From Psychroserpens sp. Hel_I_66 (lineage in GTDB: Bacteria; Bacteroidota; Bacteroidia; Flavobacteriales; Flavobacteriaceae), in contig NZ_JUGU01000001.1 in assembly GCF_000799465.1 (NCBI RefSeq), positions 2,686,501-2,750,500 on the forward strand: 64,000 nucleotides of DNA. Reading direction: 5' to 3'. Below are positions 40,779 through 49,800 of the stretch, one piece after another; position 1 is the stretch's first letter; each line of letters begins with the position of its first letter. Both the position numbers and the translations under genes were made by a program. Under the pieces are notes generated by a model. The model was not told the DNA's origin. It saw only the letters and a list, made by a program, of their open reading frames with translations, and did not search any database.

Positions 40779-41849
40779 TTAGTCTTCTACTTCTCTAATT
40801 AAAAATACGTAAACCGGGAAGTGATCACTAAATCCATCTGTAAATCCACCATCTGCGAAACTACGTAATGGGTAACCTTTATATCTACCTCTTTTATTAG
40901 TTAAATATTGCTTGTTGTAAATCCCTGCTTTATAAAATCTAAATGAAGAATAATCATCTTTTTCTACCAAAGGTTTTGTAAACATGATTTGGTCAAATAA
41001 ACTCCATGCATCTCTATATGCTGTTGTACCAAAACCATCCTTTTTAAACATATCTTCATAAGGGTTATATATCCCTTTTAGCTCTACTTTATCTTTATCA
41101 CTTTGTGCATTGATAACCCCTTTTACACTTTCATTTGTTGGATCATCATTTAAATCTCCCATGATAAAAACTTTTGCATATGGGTCTTTAACCTGAATAG
41201 AATCAACAAGATACTTACTCACTTTTGCAGCTGCCACACGTTTTGGTCTGCTTCGAGCTTCACCACCACTTCTTGAAGGCCAGTGATTTACAATTACATG
41301 AATTGGTTCTCCATCTAACTCGCCACTTACTAAAAGTTGGTCTCTAGTATGCTTTCGTTCTCGAGTTTTATCATCATAAATCTTAACCTCATGTGAACTG
41401 TGACTTGTTGGCTTAAATAAATCTTTTTGATACAACAAAGCGACATCAATACCTCTGGCATCTGGAGATTCGTAATGAATGATTCCATAATCTTTTGGAA
41501 GCAATAATGGATCATTTACAACATCTACCAGTACTTGTCTATTCTCCACTTCGCAAACACCAATAATTGCTGGTGTATTACCTGTAACATCTGCACCAAT
41601 ATCGGCAATTACTCTTGCCATGTTTTTAACTTTTTTAACATAGACAGCCTCTCTATTTGCTTTCATTTCCATTATAGGACTTGCTTCGTCAAACTTTGTC
41701 GTGTCGTTAATAGTATCAAATAAATTCTCTAAATTGTAAAACGCTACCGTATGTATTTTAAAGCGTTTTTCTTTTTTTTCTTCTTGTGAAAAGCTAGTAA
41801 ATGTCATTAAAAAACAGATAATCGCTAAAGAAAAATGTACTGGTTTCAT
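40779..41849 (-). CDS. Exported endonuclease/exonuclease/phosphatase (EEP) family protein
   Basis: A 356-residue protein with a signal peptide (FSLAIICFLMTFTSFSQ). All EEP active-site elements are present: AFYNLENLFD (metal-binding Asn/Glu region), the metal-binding Glu in GVCEVENR, the VNHWPSRSGGE (His) segment, GDLNDDP (Asp, Asn) and the C-terminal SDHFPVY. Family members cleave phosphodiester bonds in DNA/RNA or dephosphorylate inositols or lipids. Secretion suggests external nucleic acids or phosphate esters. It is divergent from the TonB receptor gene 41989 and resembles EEP 60237-61202, which lacks a signal peptide. Confidence 0.88.
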   Translation of the reverse strand: MKPVHFSLAIICFLMTFTSFSQEEKKEKRFKIHTVAFYNLENLFDTINDTTKFDEASPIMEMKANREAVYVKKVKNMARVIADIGADVTGNTPAIIGVCEVENRQVLVDVVNDPLLLPKDYGIIHYESPDARGIDVALLYQKDLFKPTSHSSHEVKIYDDKTRERKHTRDQLLVSGELDGEPIHVIVNHWPSRSGGEARSRPKRVAAAKVSKYLVDSIQVKDPYAKVFIMGDLNDDPTNESVKGVINAQSDKDKVELKGIYNPYEDMFKKDGFGTTAYRDAWSLFDQIMFTKPLVEKDDYSSFRFYKAGIYNKQYLTNKRGRYKGYPLRSFADGGFTDGFSDHFPVYVFLIREVED

Positions 41850-41922
41850 AGTGTTTATATTATGTTATCGTTACGATGTTTGCAAATGTCAAGCCAAAAG
41901 TATGTATTTATTATAAATAATG

Positions 41923-41930
41923 TAAATTTG
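41923..41930 (+). promoter_or_regulatory. Promoter -7 box of the TonB-dependent receptor operon
   Basis: TAAATTTG, a perfect TAnnTTTG match, giving a start near 41934 and a 55-nt leader. Confidence 0.5.
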
Positions 41931-41988
41931 CACGCTTTTAAATCTTAAAATTTAGTTAAGCAACATCTATTAATCATTAAAATAAGGT

Positions 41989-44841
41989 ATGAAGAAAAGT
42001 TTTTTTATTTTATTATTTGGAATTTTCTCCGTGCTCACATCATTTGCGCAAGAAACTATTGTAAAAGGTAGTGTGCTAGATGCCACGACTGGAGACCCTA
42101 TTCCTGATGTAACTATCACCATTGAAGAAACCGGACAATCTATTAAAACAGATGCAAACGGTGAATTTCAATTTCCGGGTATTGTTCCTCTAGGTGAACA
42201 AGTCTTAAAAATTGAAAAGGTTGGTTACGATACCAAACGTTATCCTATTGTTGTTAACGAAGGTAAAACCGTTGATATTAGCGGTATGACACTTGAATAT
42301 GATTCAAGTGACAAAAAGGATTTATTCATTATTTCGATTTCTGATGACAATCTAAACAGTGAAGACGATGGATTAACCGATAACATTTCTGGCTTACTAC
42401 AGTCTTCAAGAGATGTATTCTTAAATGCAGCAGCTTTTGATTTTAGTGCTACGTTTTTTAGACCAAGAGGTTTAGATAATGCTAATGGAAAAGTACTTAT
42501 CAATGGTATTGAAATGAACAAGCAATTTACGGGACGACCACAATGGGGAAATTGGGGAGGACTCAATGATATGCAGCGTAACCAAGTATTCTCTATGGGA
42601 ACAACTCCTAACGATTACAATTTTGGTGATTTAGCTGGTACAAATAACATCATTATGAGAGCTTCACAATATAGAAGTGGCGGACGTATTTCATACGCTA
42701 ACGCTAATAGAAGCTATACAGATCGTGTGATGGCAAGTTACAGCTCTGGATTACTTAAAGGAGGTTGGTCTTATTCTGTATTAGGATCTCGCAGATCTGG
42801 AGAAGAAGGCTTTGTTGATGGTACTCTATATGACGCTAATTCATTTTTTGTAGCTGTAGAAAAGCAAATTAACGAAAATCACAGCTTAAACTTTACAGGT
42901 ATTTATGCTCAAAATAGGAGAGGACGTTCTACCGCTATTACTCAGGAGGTTTTTGAATTAAAGGGGAACACTTATAATCCTTTTTGGGGAGCTCAAAACG
43001 GTCAGATTAGAAACTCGAGAACCAGAGAAATCAACGAGCCTATTTTAATGTTAAACCATTATTGGGATATTTCGTCAAAAACAAAATTGAATACAAATGT
43101 TGCGTATCAATTTGGTAAGGTAGGGAATACTCGTATTGACAATGGTGGTACACGTTTCGTAGATTTTAACGGACAGAGTTCGTACATTGGTGGTGCAAGA
43201 AACCCAGATCCAGCTTACTATCAAAATTTACCAAGCTACCAATTACGTTTTGATAACCTTAATGCTTATAATTACCAACAAGCTTATTTAGCAGAGCAAG
43301 AATTTAGAAATGATGGTCAATTAGACTGGGATGAACTTTATTCTGGGAACGCTATTGTTAGAGCTCAAGGAGGCAATTCAATTTACGCAATTCAAGAAGA
43401 TAGAAACGATGACACTCAATTTAGTGTCAATACTATATTCGATACAGAATTAACAGACCGCATTAGACTAAACGGAAATCTTAGCTATAGAAATCTCAAA
43501 AGTGAAAACTTTGCAGAACTGAAAGATCTTTTAGGAGGCACAGGGTTTTTAGATGTAGATTTCTTTGCAGAAGAATCTCCTAATGCAGCTAATCTAACGT
43601 TGGCAGATATTGCCCAAAGTGATGTTAACAATCCAAACAGAATAGTGCAAGAAGGTGATAGATACAAATATAATTATGAAATGGATGCTAATGTAGTAAG
43701 TGGATTTGCCCAAGCTCAATTTAAATATTCTAAAGTAGATTTTTATGTAGGTGCAAATGTTTCACAAACGTCTTACCAAAGAAATGGACTCTATGAAAAC
43801 GGAAACTTCCCGGGATCTTCTTCTTTTGGAAAAAGTGAAAAACTTAACTTCTCAAACTATGGCGTTAAAGCTGGAGCAACCTATAAAATTACTGGGCGTC
43901 ATTTAATCGATGCTAATGCTAGTTATTTTACAAAAGCGCCAACTATGAGAAACTCATTTAGTAATGCAAGACAAAATAATAATACGGTAACCGGTCTTGA
44001 AAGTGAGAAAATAAATGCATTAGATGTTAGTTATATTTATAGAAGTCCTATTGTAAAAGCTAGATTAACTGGTTTTTATTCAGGTTTTAAAGATGGATCA
44101 GATATTGGTTTCTATTATACCGAGGATTTAGCAGGACTGGGAATTGATAATGGTGATGCTTTTGTTCAAGAAATCACTACTAATATCGAAAGAAGAAATA
44201 TTGGTTTAGAATTTGGTTTAGAAGCTCAAGTGACGCCAACAATAAAATTAAAAGGGGCAGCCTCTGTAGGTCAATATACATTTGCTAACAATCCAGATTT
44301 GTATTTAACAAGTGATGATTTTGCTGGTGAAGTTCGTTTTGGAGACGGTACAACAAATTTAAAGGATTTACATGTTGCTGGTGGTCCAGAACGTGCATTT
44401 CAGATTGGATTTGAATATCGTGACCCAGACTATTGGTGGATTGGAGCAACTACCAACTTCTTTTCAAATGCCTATGTTGATGCTAGTAGCTTGAGAAGAT
44501 CTGCGAATTTCACAACAGATTATGACGGTCAACCTATTGTAGATTATGATAGTGATATTGCTAGAGACCTCTTACAACAAGAACAATTTGATAGTTATAC
44601 GTTAGTTAATGTTGTTGGTGGAAAATCTTGGAAAATCGACGATTACTTTGTTGGCTTTTTCGCTACAATAAACAACGTGTTTGACCAAACTTATAGAACA
44701 GGAGGATTTGAACAATCTAGATTAGGAACATATGACCGTGTTTTAGAAGATACATCAAGACCTAACGGAGAAGTTTTTGGTTCTCGTTATTTCTTCGGAT
44801 ATGGAACCACATATTACCTTAACTTTTACGTAAGATTCTAA
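41989..44841 (+). CDS. TonB-dependent outer-membrane receptor with carboxypeptidase-like N-terminal domain
   Basis: A 950-residue outer-membrane transporter. The signal peptide (1-21) is followed by a carboxypeptidase-regulatory-like domain (residues about 24-100, VKGSVLDATTGDPIPDVTIT), a plug domain (about 130-230, FFRPRGLDNANGKVLINGIE) and a 22-strand barrel ending in the aromatic YYLNFYVRF, the normal outer-membrane terminus. It would import a substrate using TonB energy. A DUF5689 lipoprotein gene follows by 57 bp and an exported EEP nuclease gene diverges from it, so the locus may take up breakdown products of phosphodiesters. The substrate is inferred, not shown. Confidence 0.94.
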   Translation: MKKSFFILLFGIFSVLTSFAQETIVKGSVLDATTGDPIPDVTITIEETGQSIKTDANGEFQFPGIVPLGEQVLKIEKVGYDTKRYPIVVNEGKTVDISGMTLEYDSSDKKDLFIISISDDNLNSEDDGLTDNISGLLQSSRDVFLNAAAFDFSATFFRPRGLDNANGKVLINGIEMNKQFTGRPQWGNWGGLNDMQRNQVFSMGTTPNDYNFGDLAGTNNIIMRASQYRSGGRISYANANRSYTDRVMASYSSGLLKGGWSYSVLGSRRSGEEGFVDGTLYDANSFFVAVEKQINENHSLNFTGIYAQNRRGRSTAITQEVFELKGNTYNPFWGAQNGQIRNSRTREINEPILMLNHYWDISSKTKLNTNVAYQFGKVGNTRIDNGGTRFVDFNGQSSYIGGARNPDPAYYQNLPSYQLRFDNLNAYNYQQAYLAEQEFRNDGQLDWDELYSGNAIVRAQGGNSIYAIQEDRNDDTQFSVNTIFDTELTDRIRLNGNLSYRNLKSENFAELKDLLGGTGFLDVDFFAEESPNAANLTLADIAQSDVNNPNRIVQEGDRYKYNYEMDANVVSGFAQAQFKYSKVDFYVGANVSQTSYQRNGLYENGNFPGSSSFGKSEKLNFSNYGVKAGATYKITGRHLIDANASYFTKAPTMRNSFSNARQNNNTVTGLESEKINALDVSYIYRSPIVKARLTGFYSGFKDGSDIGFYYTEDLAGLGIDNGDAFVQEITTNIERRNIGLEFGLEAQVTPTIKLKGAASVGQYTFANNPDLYLTSDDFAGEVRFGDGTTNLKDLHVAGGPERAFQIGFEYRDPDYWWIGATTNFFSNAYVDASSLRRSANFTTDYDGQPIVDYDSDIARDLLQQEQFDSYTLVNVVGGKSWKIDDYFVGFFATINNVFDQTYRTGGFEQSRLGTYDRVLEDTSRPNGEVFGSRYFFGYGTTYYLNFYVRF

Positions 44842-44897
44842 ATATTAAATAGACTATAAAAATAAAACCCTTTCCGAAGGAAAAAATAAAAATTAAA

Positions 44898-46331
44898 ATG
44901 ATGAAAACAATTAAATTAAACAGCTTACTACTATTAATGAGTTTAGTAGTATTTAGTTCTTGTGTTCAAGATGATGATTTTGATACACCAGATGTAACCA
45001 TTGAGGAGCCAACCTTAGATGGGCCAATAGTAACCATTGGTTCAGTAGCTGGGCAGTTGCAACAAGCTATTGATGATGGAGATGACACAGTAACTTTTGA
45101 GTTTGATAGTAACAGTGATTATATGGAAGGTTATGTCATCTCAACTGATGAAGGTGGAAACTTTTTTGAAGAGATAATTATACAGGATAAATTAGAAAAC
45201 CCAACAACTGGAATAAGAATTTTAATTGATGTTAACCCTTTATTCACAAGATACGAAGTTGGAAGAAAAATCTACGTCAAGTTGGACGGATTAACTGCAG
45301 GTATTTCTAATGGTGTGTTAACCATAGGAGTAAACTCTAATAATGAGGCTGAAAAAATTCCTTCTTTCCTAGAAGACTCTACAATATTTCGTTCTGCGGA
45401 AACAGGAACACTAATACCCCTTCCGTTAGCCATTAGCGAATTTAGTAATGATAAAACAAACTTGTTTATCAAATTGGAAAATGTACAATTCAACAGAGAT
45501 GAAGTTTTAGGTGACGATCCAAAAACATTTGCTGCTGAAGAGTCTGATGATTTTGATGGTGAACGTCTTTTAGAGAGCTGTGATACTGGAAATAGTACAA
45601 TCTTTAGTACAAGTACATTTGCCGATTTTAAAGCTTTACAACTCCCTATAATGAGCGGATCTTTAAATGGAATTCTTTCTAAAAACTTTTTTGGAGATGC
45701 TTTTAATGTAAATGTAAATTCTCCAGAAGATATCAATTTTGACAATCCAGAACGTTGTGATCCAATAGAATTAGCATGTGGTTTAGCTGCGACAACTGGA
45801 TCTAACAATTTATTTGAAGATGATTTTGAAGATCAAACAATAAATTCATTGATCTCTGGAAACGGATGGACTAACTATATTGAAGCTGGTACTGAAGGTT
45901 GGGAAGCATATACCCAATCTGGTACAAATGCATCTCAAGGGATTTCTGCAAGAGTAGGATCTTTCAATTCTGGAGATGCGAGCACTGTAGCTTGGTTAAT
46001 TACACCTCAAATAGATTTAGATGCAAACACAGGTGTAACCCTAAACTTTGAAACATCTAACAGTTTCTCAGACGGAAGCACAATGCAAGTATTATTCTCT
46101 AACGACTGGGATGGTACCGAGGCTGGAGTAACTTCTGCAACTTGGGGAATCGTTTCAGATGCTTACGTAACTCAAGACAGTGATTTCTTTGGTGACTGGT
46201 TTGAGTCTGGAAACGTAGATTTATCTTGTGCATCTGGGCAAATCCATATCGCATTTAAATATGTTGGTAGTGGTGAGGCAGATTTTGATGGTACTTACGA
46301 ATTAGATTTTGTTACCATAGACGCTCAATAA
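44898..46331 (+). CDS. DUF5689 lipoprotein with C-terminal choice-of-anchor J domain
   Basis: A 477-residue lipoprotein (LVVFSSC, lipid Cys22, then VQDDDFDT, an acidic patch resembling the surface-display signal). DUF5689 spans residues about 45-285 (TIGSVAGQLQQAIDDGDDTV ... GRKIYVKLDGLTAGISNGVL). Residues about 300-477 are a choice-of-anchor J/MAM-type jellyroll (LFEDDFEDQTINSLISGNGW). It lies in the TonB operon and probably binds the substrate on the cell surface. A TTCCGAAG octamer lies in the intergenic gap at 44872. Confidence 0.88.
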   Translation: MMKTIKLNSLLLLMSLVVFSSCVQDDDFDTPDVTIEEPTLDGPIVTIGSVAGQLQQAIDDGDDTVTFEFDSNSDYMEGYVISTDEGGNFFEEIIIQDKLENPTTGIRILIDVNPLFTRYEVGRKIYVKLDGLTAGISNGVLTIGVNSNNEAEKIPSFLEDSTIFRSAETGTLIPLPLAISEFSNDKTNLFIKLENVQFNRDEVLGDDPKTFAAEESDDFDGERLLESCDTGNSTIFSTSTFADFKALQLPIMSGSLNGILSKNFFGDAFNVNVNSPEDINFDNPERCDPIELACGLAATTGSNNLFEDDFEDQTINSLISGNGWTNYIEAGTEGWEAYTQSGTNASQGISARVGSFNSGDASTVAWLITPQIDLDANTGVTLNFETSNSFSDGSTMQVLFSNDWDGTEAGVTSATWGIVSDAYVTQDSDFFGDWFESGNVDLSCASGQIHIAFKYVGSGEADFDGTYELDFVTIDAQ

Positions 46332-46350
46332 AAAAATCAAACTAAATATT

Positions 46351-46382
46351 AAAGCCACATCTATTAGGTGTGGCTTTTTTTA
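46351..46382 (+). terminator. Rho-independent terminator of the TonB-DUF5689 operon
   Basis: AAAGCCACAT, loop CTATTAG, GTGTGGCTTT with further T residues; 20 bp after the DUF5689 stop. Confidence 0.85.
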
Positions 46383-46402
46383 TATCATACAATTATTAGC
46401 TT

Positions 46403-46783
46403 ATGGATTTTTTCGACACGCTTTTCTTTAATGTATTTAAGCACTACAAACCAACAAAGAAACAAAAGGCAAATACAATAGCCTTATATTATATTTCCAC
46501 ATTACAATGTAGTTTATTGTTGTTATCAGGCATCTTTCTATCATCATTTTTAAATGAAATGAACTCTTTTAGGGTGTCTTCGGAAAGTGCTTGGACACTT
46601 TTTATAATCCTATGCATAGTAATTATCTTTAGAAATTGGTTCTATTACAGTGGTAAAAAACGGAAGATTTTAAACGCAAAGCTCAACAGTAAGAAAAATT
46701 CAGAAGAATATAATATCTATTTATTGTGGTCTTTATTAGCTGCAAGTATCATTCTATCCATTACTATGTTATATTTTATCTAA
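46403..46783 (+). CDS. Small membrane protein of unknown function
   Basis: A 126-residue protein with three hydrophobic segments (about residues 26-50, 66-82, 106-125), separated by positively charged stretches (KHYKPTKKQKA; YSGKKRKILNAKLNSKKNS). It starts just after the terminator at 46382. It resembles a group of uncharacterised Flavobacteriaceae proteins. No function is assigned. Confidence 0.65.
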   Translation: MDFFDTLFFNVFKHYKPTKKQKANTIALYYISTLQCSLLLLSGIFLSSFLNEMNSFRVSSESAWTLFIILCIVIIFRNWFYYSGKKRKILNAKLNSKKNSEEYNIYLLWSLLAASIILSITMLYFI

Positions 46784-46805
46784 ACCTATAACATTGATAA
46801 ACTAA

Positions 46806-46839
46806 AAAAGCCTCAAGCAAAATTTTGCTTGAGGCTTTT
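46806..46839. terminator. Bidirectional terminator
   Basis: A perfect 17-bp inverted repeat, AAAAGCCTCAAGCAAAA and TTTTGCTTGAGGCTTTT, between two convergent genes. Confidence 0.9.
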
Positions 46840-46858
46840 AATTATAAATATTGGTTGA

Positions 46859-49800
46859 TTATTGTTCCTTTTGTAAGTAAACCCAACCGGTTTCACTTTC
46901 TTTATCTTCAAATTCTACAGAGTAGAAGTAAGTACCAACTGGTAGCTCATCACCTTTATCGCTTTGTCCAACCCATTCATCAATGTAATTTGTTTTTTGA
47001 TAAACAGACGTACCGTAACGGTTAAAGATTTCTAAACGAGTTACTCTAAAGTTACTCAAATCAAAGCTATCGTTCAAGCCATCTCCATTTGGAGAAATAC
47101 CTTGAGGTATAAAGCAGCTCTCTAATTCAATAACTTCCTGAGATTGTGATGTTGTACACCCTGTATCGTTAAAAGTTACTTCAATAGTATAGATACCACC
47201 ATCTAAGACAGGTAATGTTAAACCATTTTCTCCAGAAATCAATTCTGGTGTTGCACTACCATCTAAAGCGTAGAACCAACTAATAGAAACTTCTGTTGTA
47301 TCGTAGTTTTCAGGCGTAGCCTCAATTATTATTGGTACAACCGCATCTGGGCAAACTTCATAGTTGAAATCTGTTGTAAAACTAGTTGATGGGTCAAGAC
47401 CAAATACAAGATTGAAGGTTCCTACTACAAAACAGTTTGGATTTCCTACAGTTTCAACTCTTACAAAGATAGGACCTCCAGCACTTTCATATGGTGAAAC
47501 TAATTCATCTAATCCATCAATAGCATCAGCTTCGTTTAAGTAATAACTTACATCGTATTGAGAAGGATCAAGATCTCCAAGAACGTTTGCTGTGTTTGAA
47601 TCAATGTCAAACTCAGCTATTCCGTCATCATCATTATCGCAACCAATAACATCTACACTTTGAATAGTAAATGATGGATCCTCAACTACTAAATTAAAGG
47701 AAGTTGTATCAAAACATCCAGTAACGTTATTCTCTACTCTTACAAAAATAGTTTCAGGATTAGTTGTATTTGTATATGGCGACGTCAATTCTGCATCATC
47801 ATTATCGGCATCATCTTGAGAAATGTGATACGTTACCGTAAAATCTGCAGGACTTTGTGATGGCCCAAGAATAAACGCGTCATTAGAGTTCAAATCAAAA
47901 ACAGCTTGACCAGTAGCAGAACAAATTATGTTATCATCAGGAGTATTAACCTCTGGTGATGGTAAAAATTCTACTAAGATTTCGTCAGAAATAATACATG
48001 AAGGAGAAAATATAATTTGAGCAGTATAAGTACCATCTTCAGTCACTACCAAAGTATTTGAAGTTTCACCTTCAATTTGGAAGCCATCTTTAAACCACAC
48101 GTGATCAACGGTAAGTGCTTGCGTTTCTAAAATTACTTGTTCTCCAACACATGCTGCTGTCCCAGCTGCTACTGTAATATCTGCACCTAACTCAACCTCT
48201 CCAATATCAAAACTTCCTGCTTTTAAGAATACACCAGAGTCTAATGCTGTATCACTTGCATCTGCAATTACTAATTTAATATGATACGTTTCTCCTATAT
48301 TAACCGGTGAGAATGCTGTAAATACTGTTGTTCTACCATCAAAAGAGATTGGAGGTAAATTTTGTGGAATATACCCTCCAAAAAATTCTTCATTAATTGC
48401 TGGACAACCAGGATTTTCTGGGTGAATATTGGTTACTAGTATTGGCGTAGTCGTACCAGGTAATACCGCTAAATTTGTTGTATTACCAGCTTGATCTGTT
48501 AATAAAAATGCAAAGGCATCAGAGAACGTACATTCAAAAGTTCCTCCTGTAGATCCATTATATTCTTCGGAAGCCATAATGAAATCAAAACTAATATCAT
48601 CAGATAAAGGCACAAAATCAAACTCTATAATAGAGGCATTGTTAGAATTGATCCCAACAGCATCGTCAAGTTCAGTATCACCTACCCAAGCAAATCCACC
48701 ATCACTCATTGCGTTAAAGTTTGGGCCTCCAGCTAAGGCTGCATTACCAGATGTTAATAAAATCCCATCTTCAAAAGGGAAACTACCTTCATCTGCAGAA
48801 AAATAGCCAATACCATTAACGTCTCCAAAATCTGATCCAGTTGAGGAGGTTATATTTGATATTTGAGCACACGGGCTGTCAATTAAAATATCAACAACCA
48901 ATTGTTCTATTGTGTAAGTTGTTTGGTCAATAGATACATTGCCAGAACCTGGTCTTATACATAAATCAAATGTGTAATCTACACCTACGTCTCCTGCAGA
49001 AAATACTCTAATGTAATATGTGTTTCCAACTGTAAGTGATGTTGTAAGACTTGCATCATCTGCAGAACAATACAATTCTACAGGAGCATCGCATGTCCCT
49101 TCATACAATGCGTGATCTAGATTTATTCCAAAACCAGTGCCATCTATATTTGTAAGTTGAATAATTTGAAATTCTTCTAATGCAGTAAACTGAAACCAAA
49201 CATCGTCATCTGGATTTCCACCACATGTTCCATCTGGTATTCCAGAATCTGTTGCTTCTAATAATGTACCAGAAGTGATCAAAGCACAACTATCGTCTGC
49301 ATTTACAGCAGCAACTGTTGCATCACACGGGTTGTCATTATCTGGAGGACAAGCCTCTAATCTAATTGCAGAACTGTTGATAATACAGTTACTATCTTGA
49401 TCATTACTTAACGTAATTATAACGTCTGTAGCAAATGGAAACGGTCCAACTTGATAAATACCAGTTGCGGTTACTGGTGTTGTGTCTCCATTAACATTAT
49501 TGGATATAGTTAGTGAAATAGCATCTCCTAATGTGGTCACATTAACATCTACTAAGAATTGATCTCCAGTATCACAGTCATCAATAATTTGGTATGTTGC
49601 TGCTGGATTAATACAAGTTGCACAAGCCACTGTAAAATCTATCCCATCTGAACAACAGAAACTACCTGAGTCACAACTTACAGATATATCAGAAGTTATT
49701 TGAAAAGAGATAGTATCTCCAGTAGATTGAAATGTTAATCCTGAAATATCTCCATCATCACCTTCGTCATTATATAATTCTGAGCCATCTGTATCATAAA

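Noticed and set aside
45272..45808. Minus-strand frame of 178 codons opposite the DUF5689 gene
   Set aside because: Composition typical of an antisense shadow; the plus-strand product has a full domain match.
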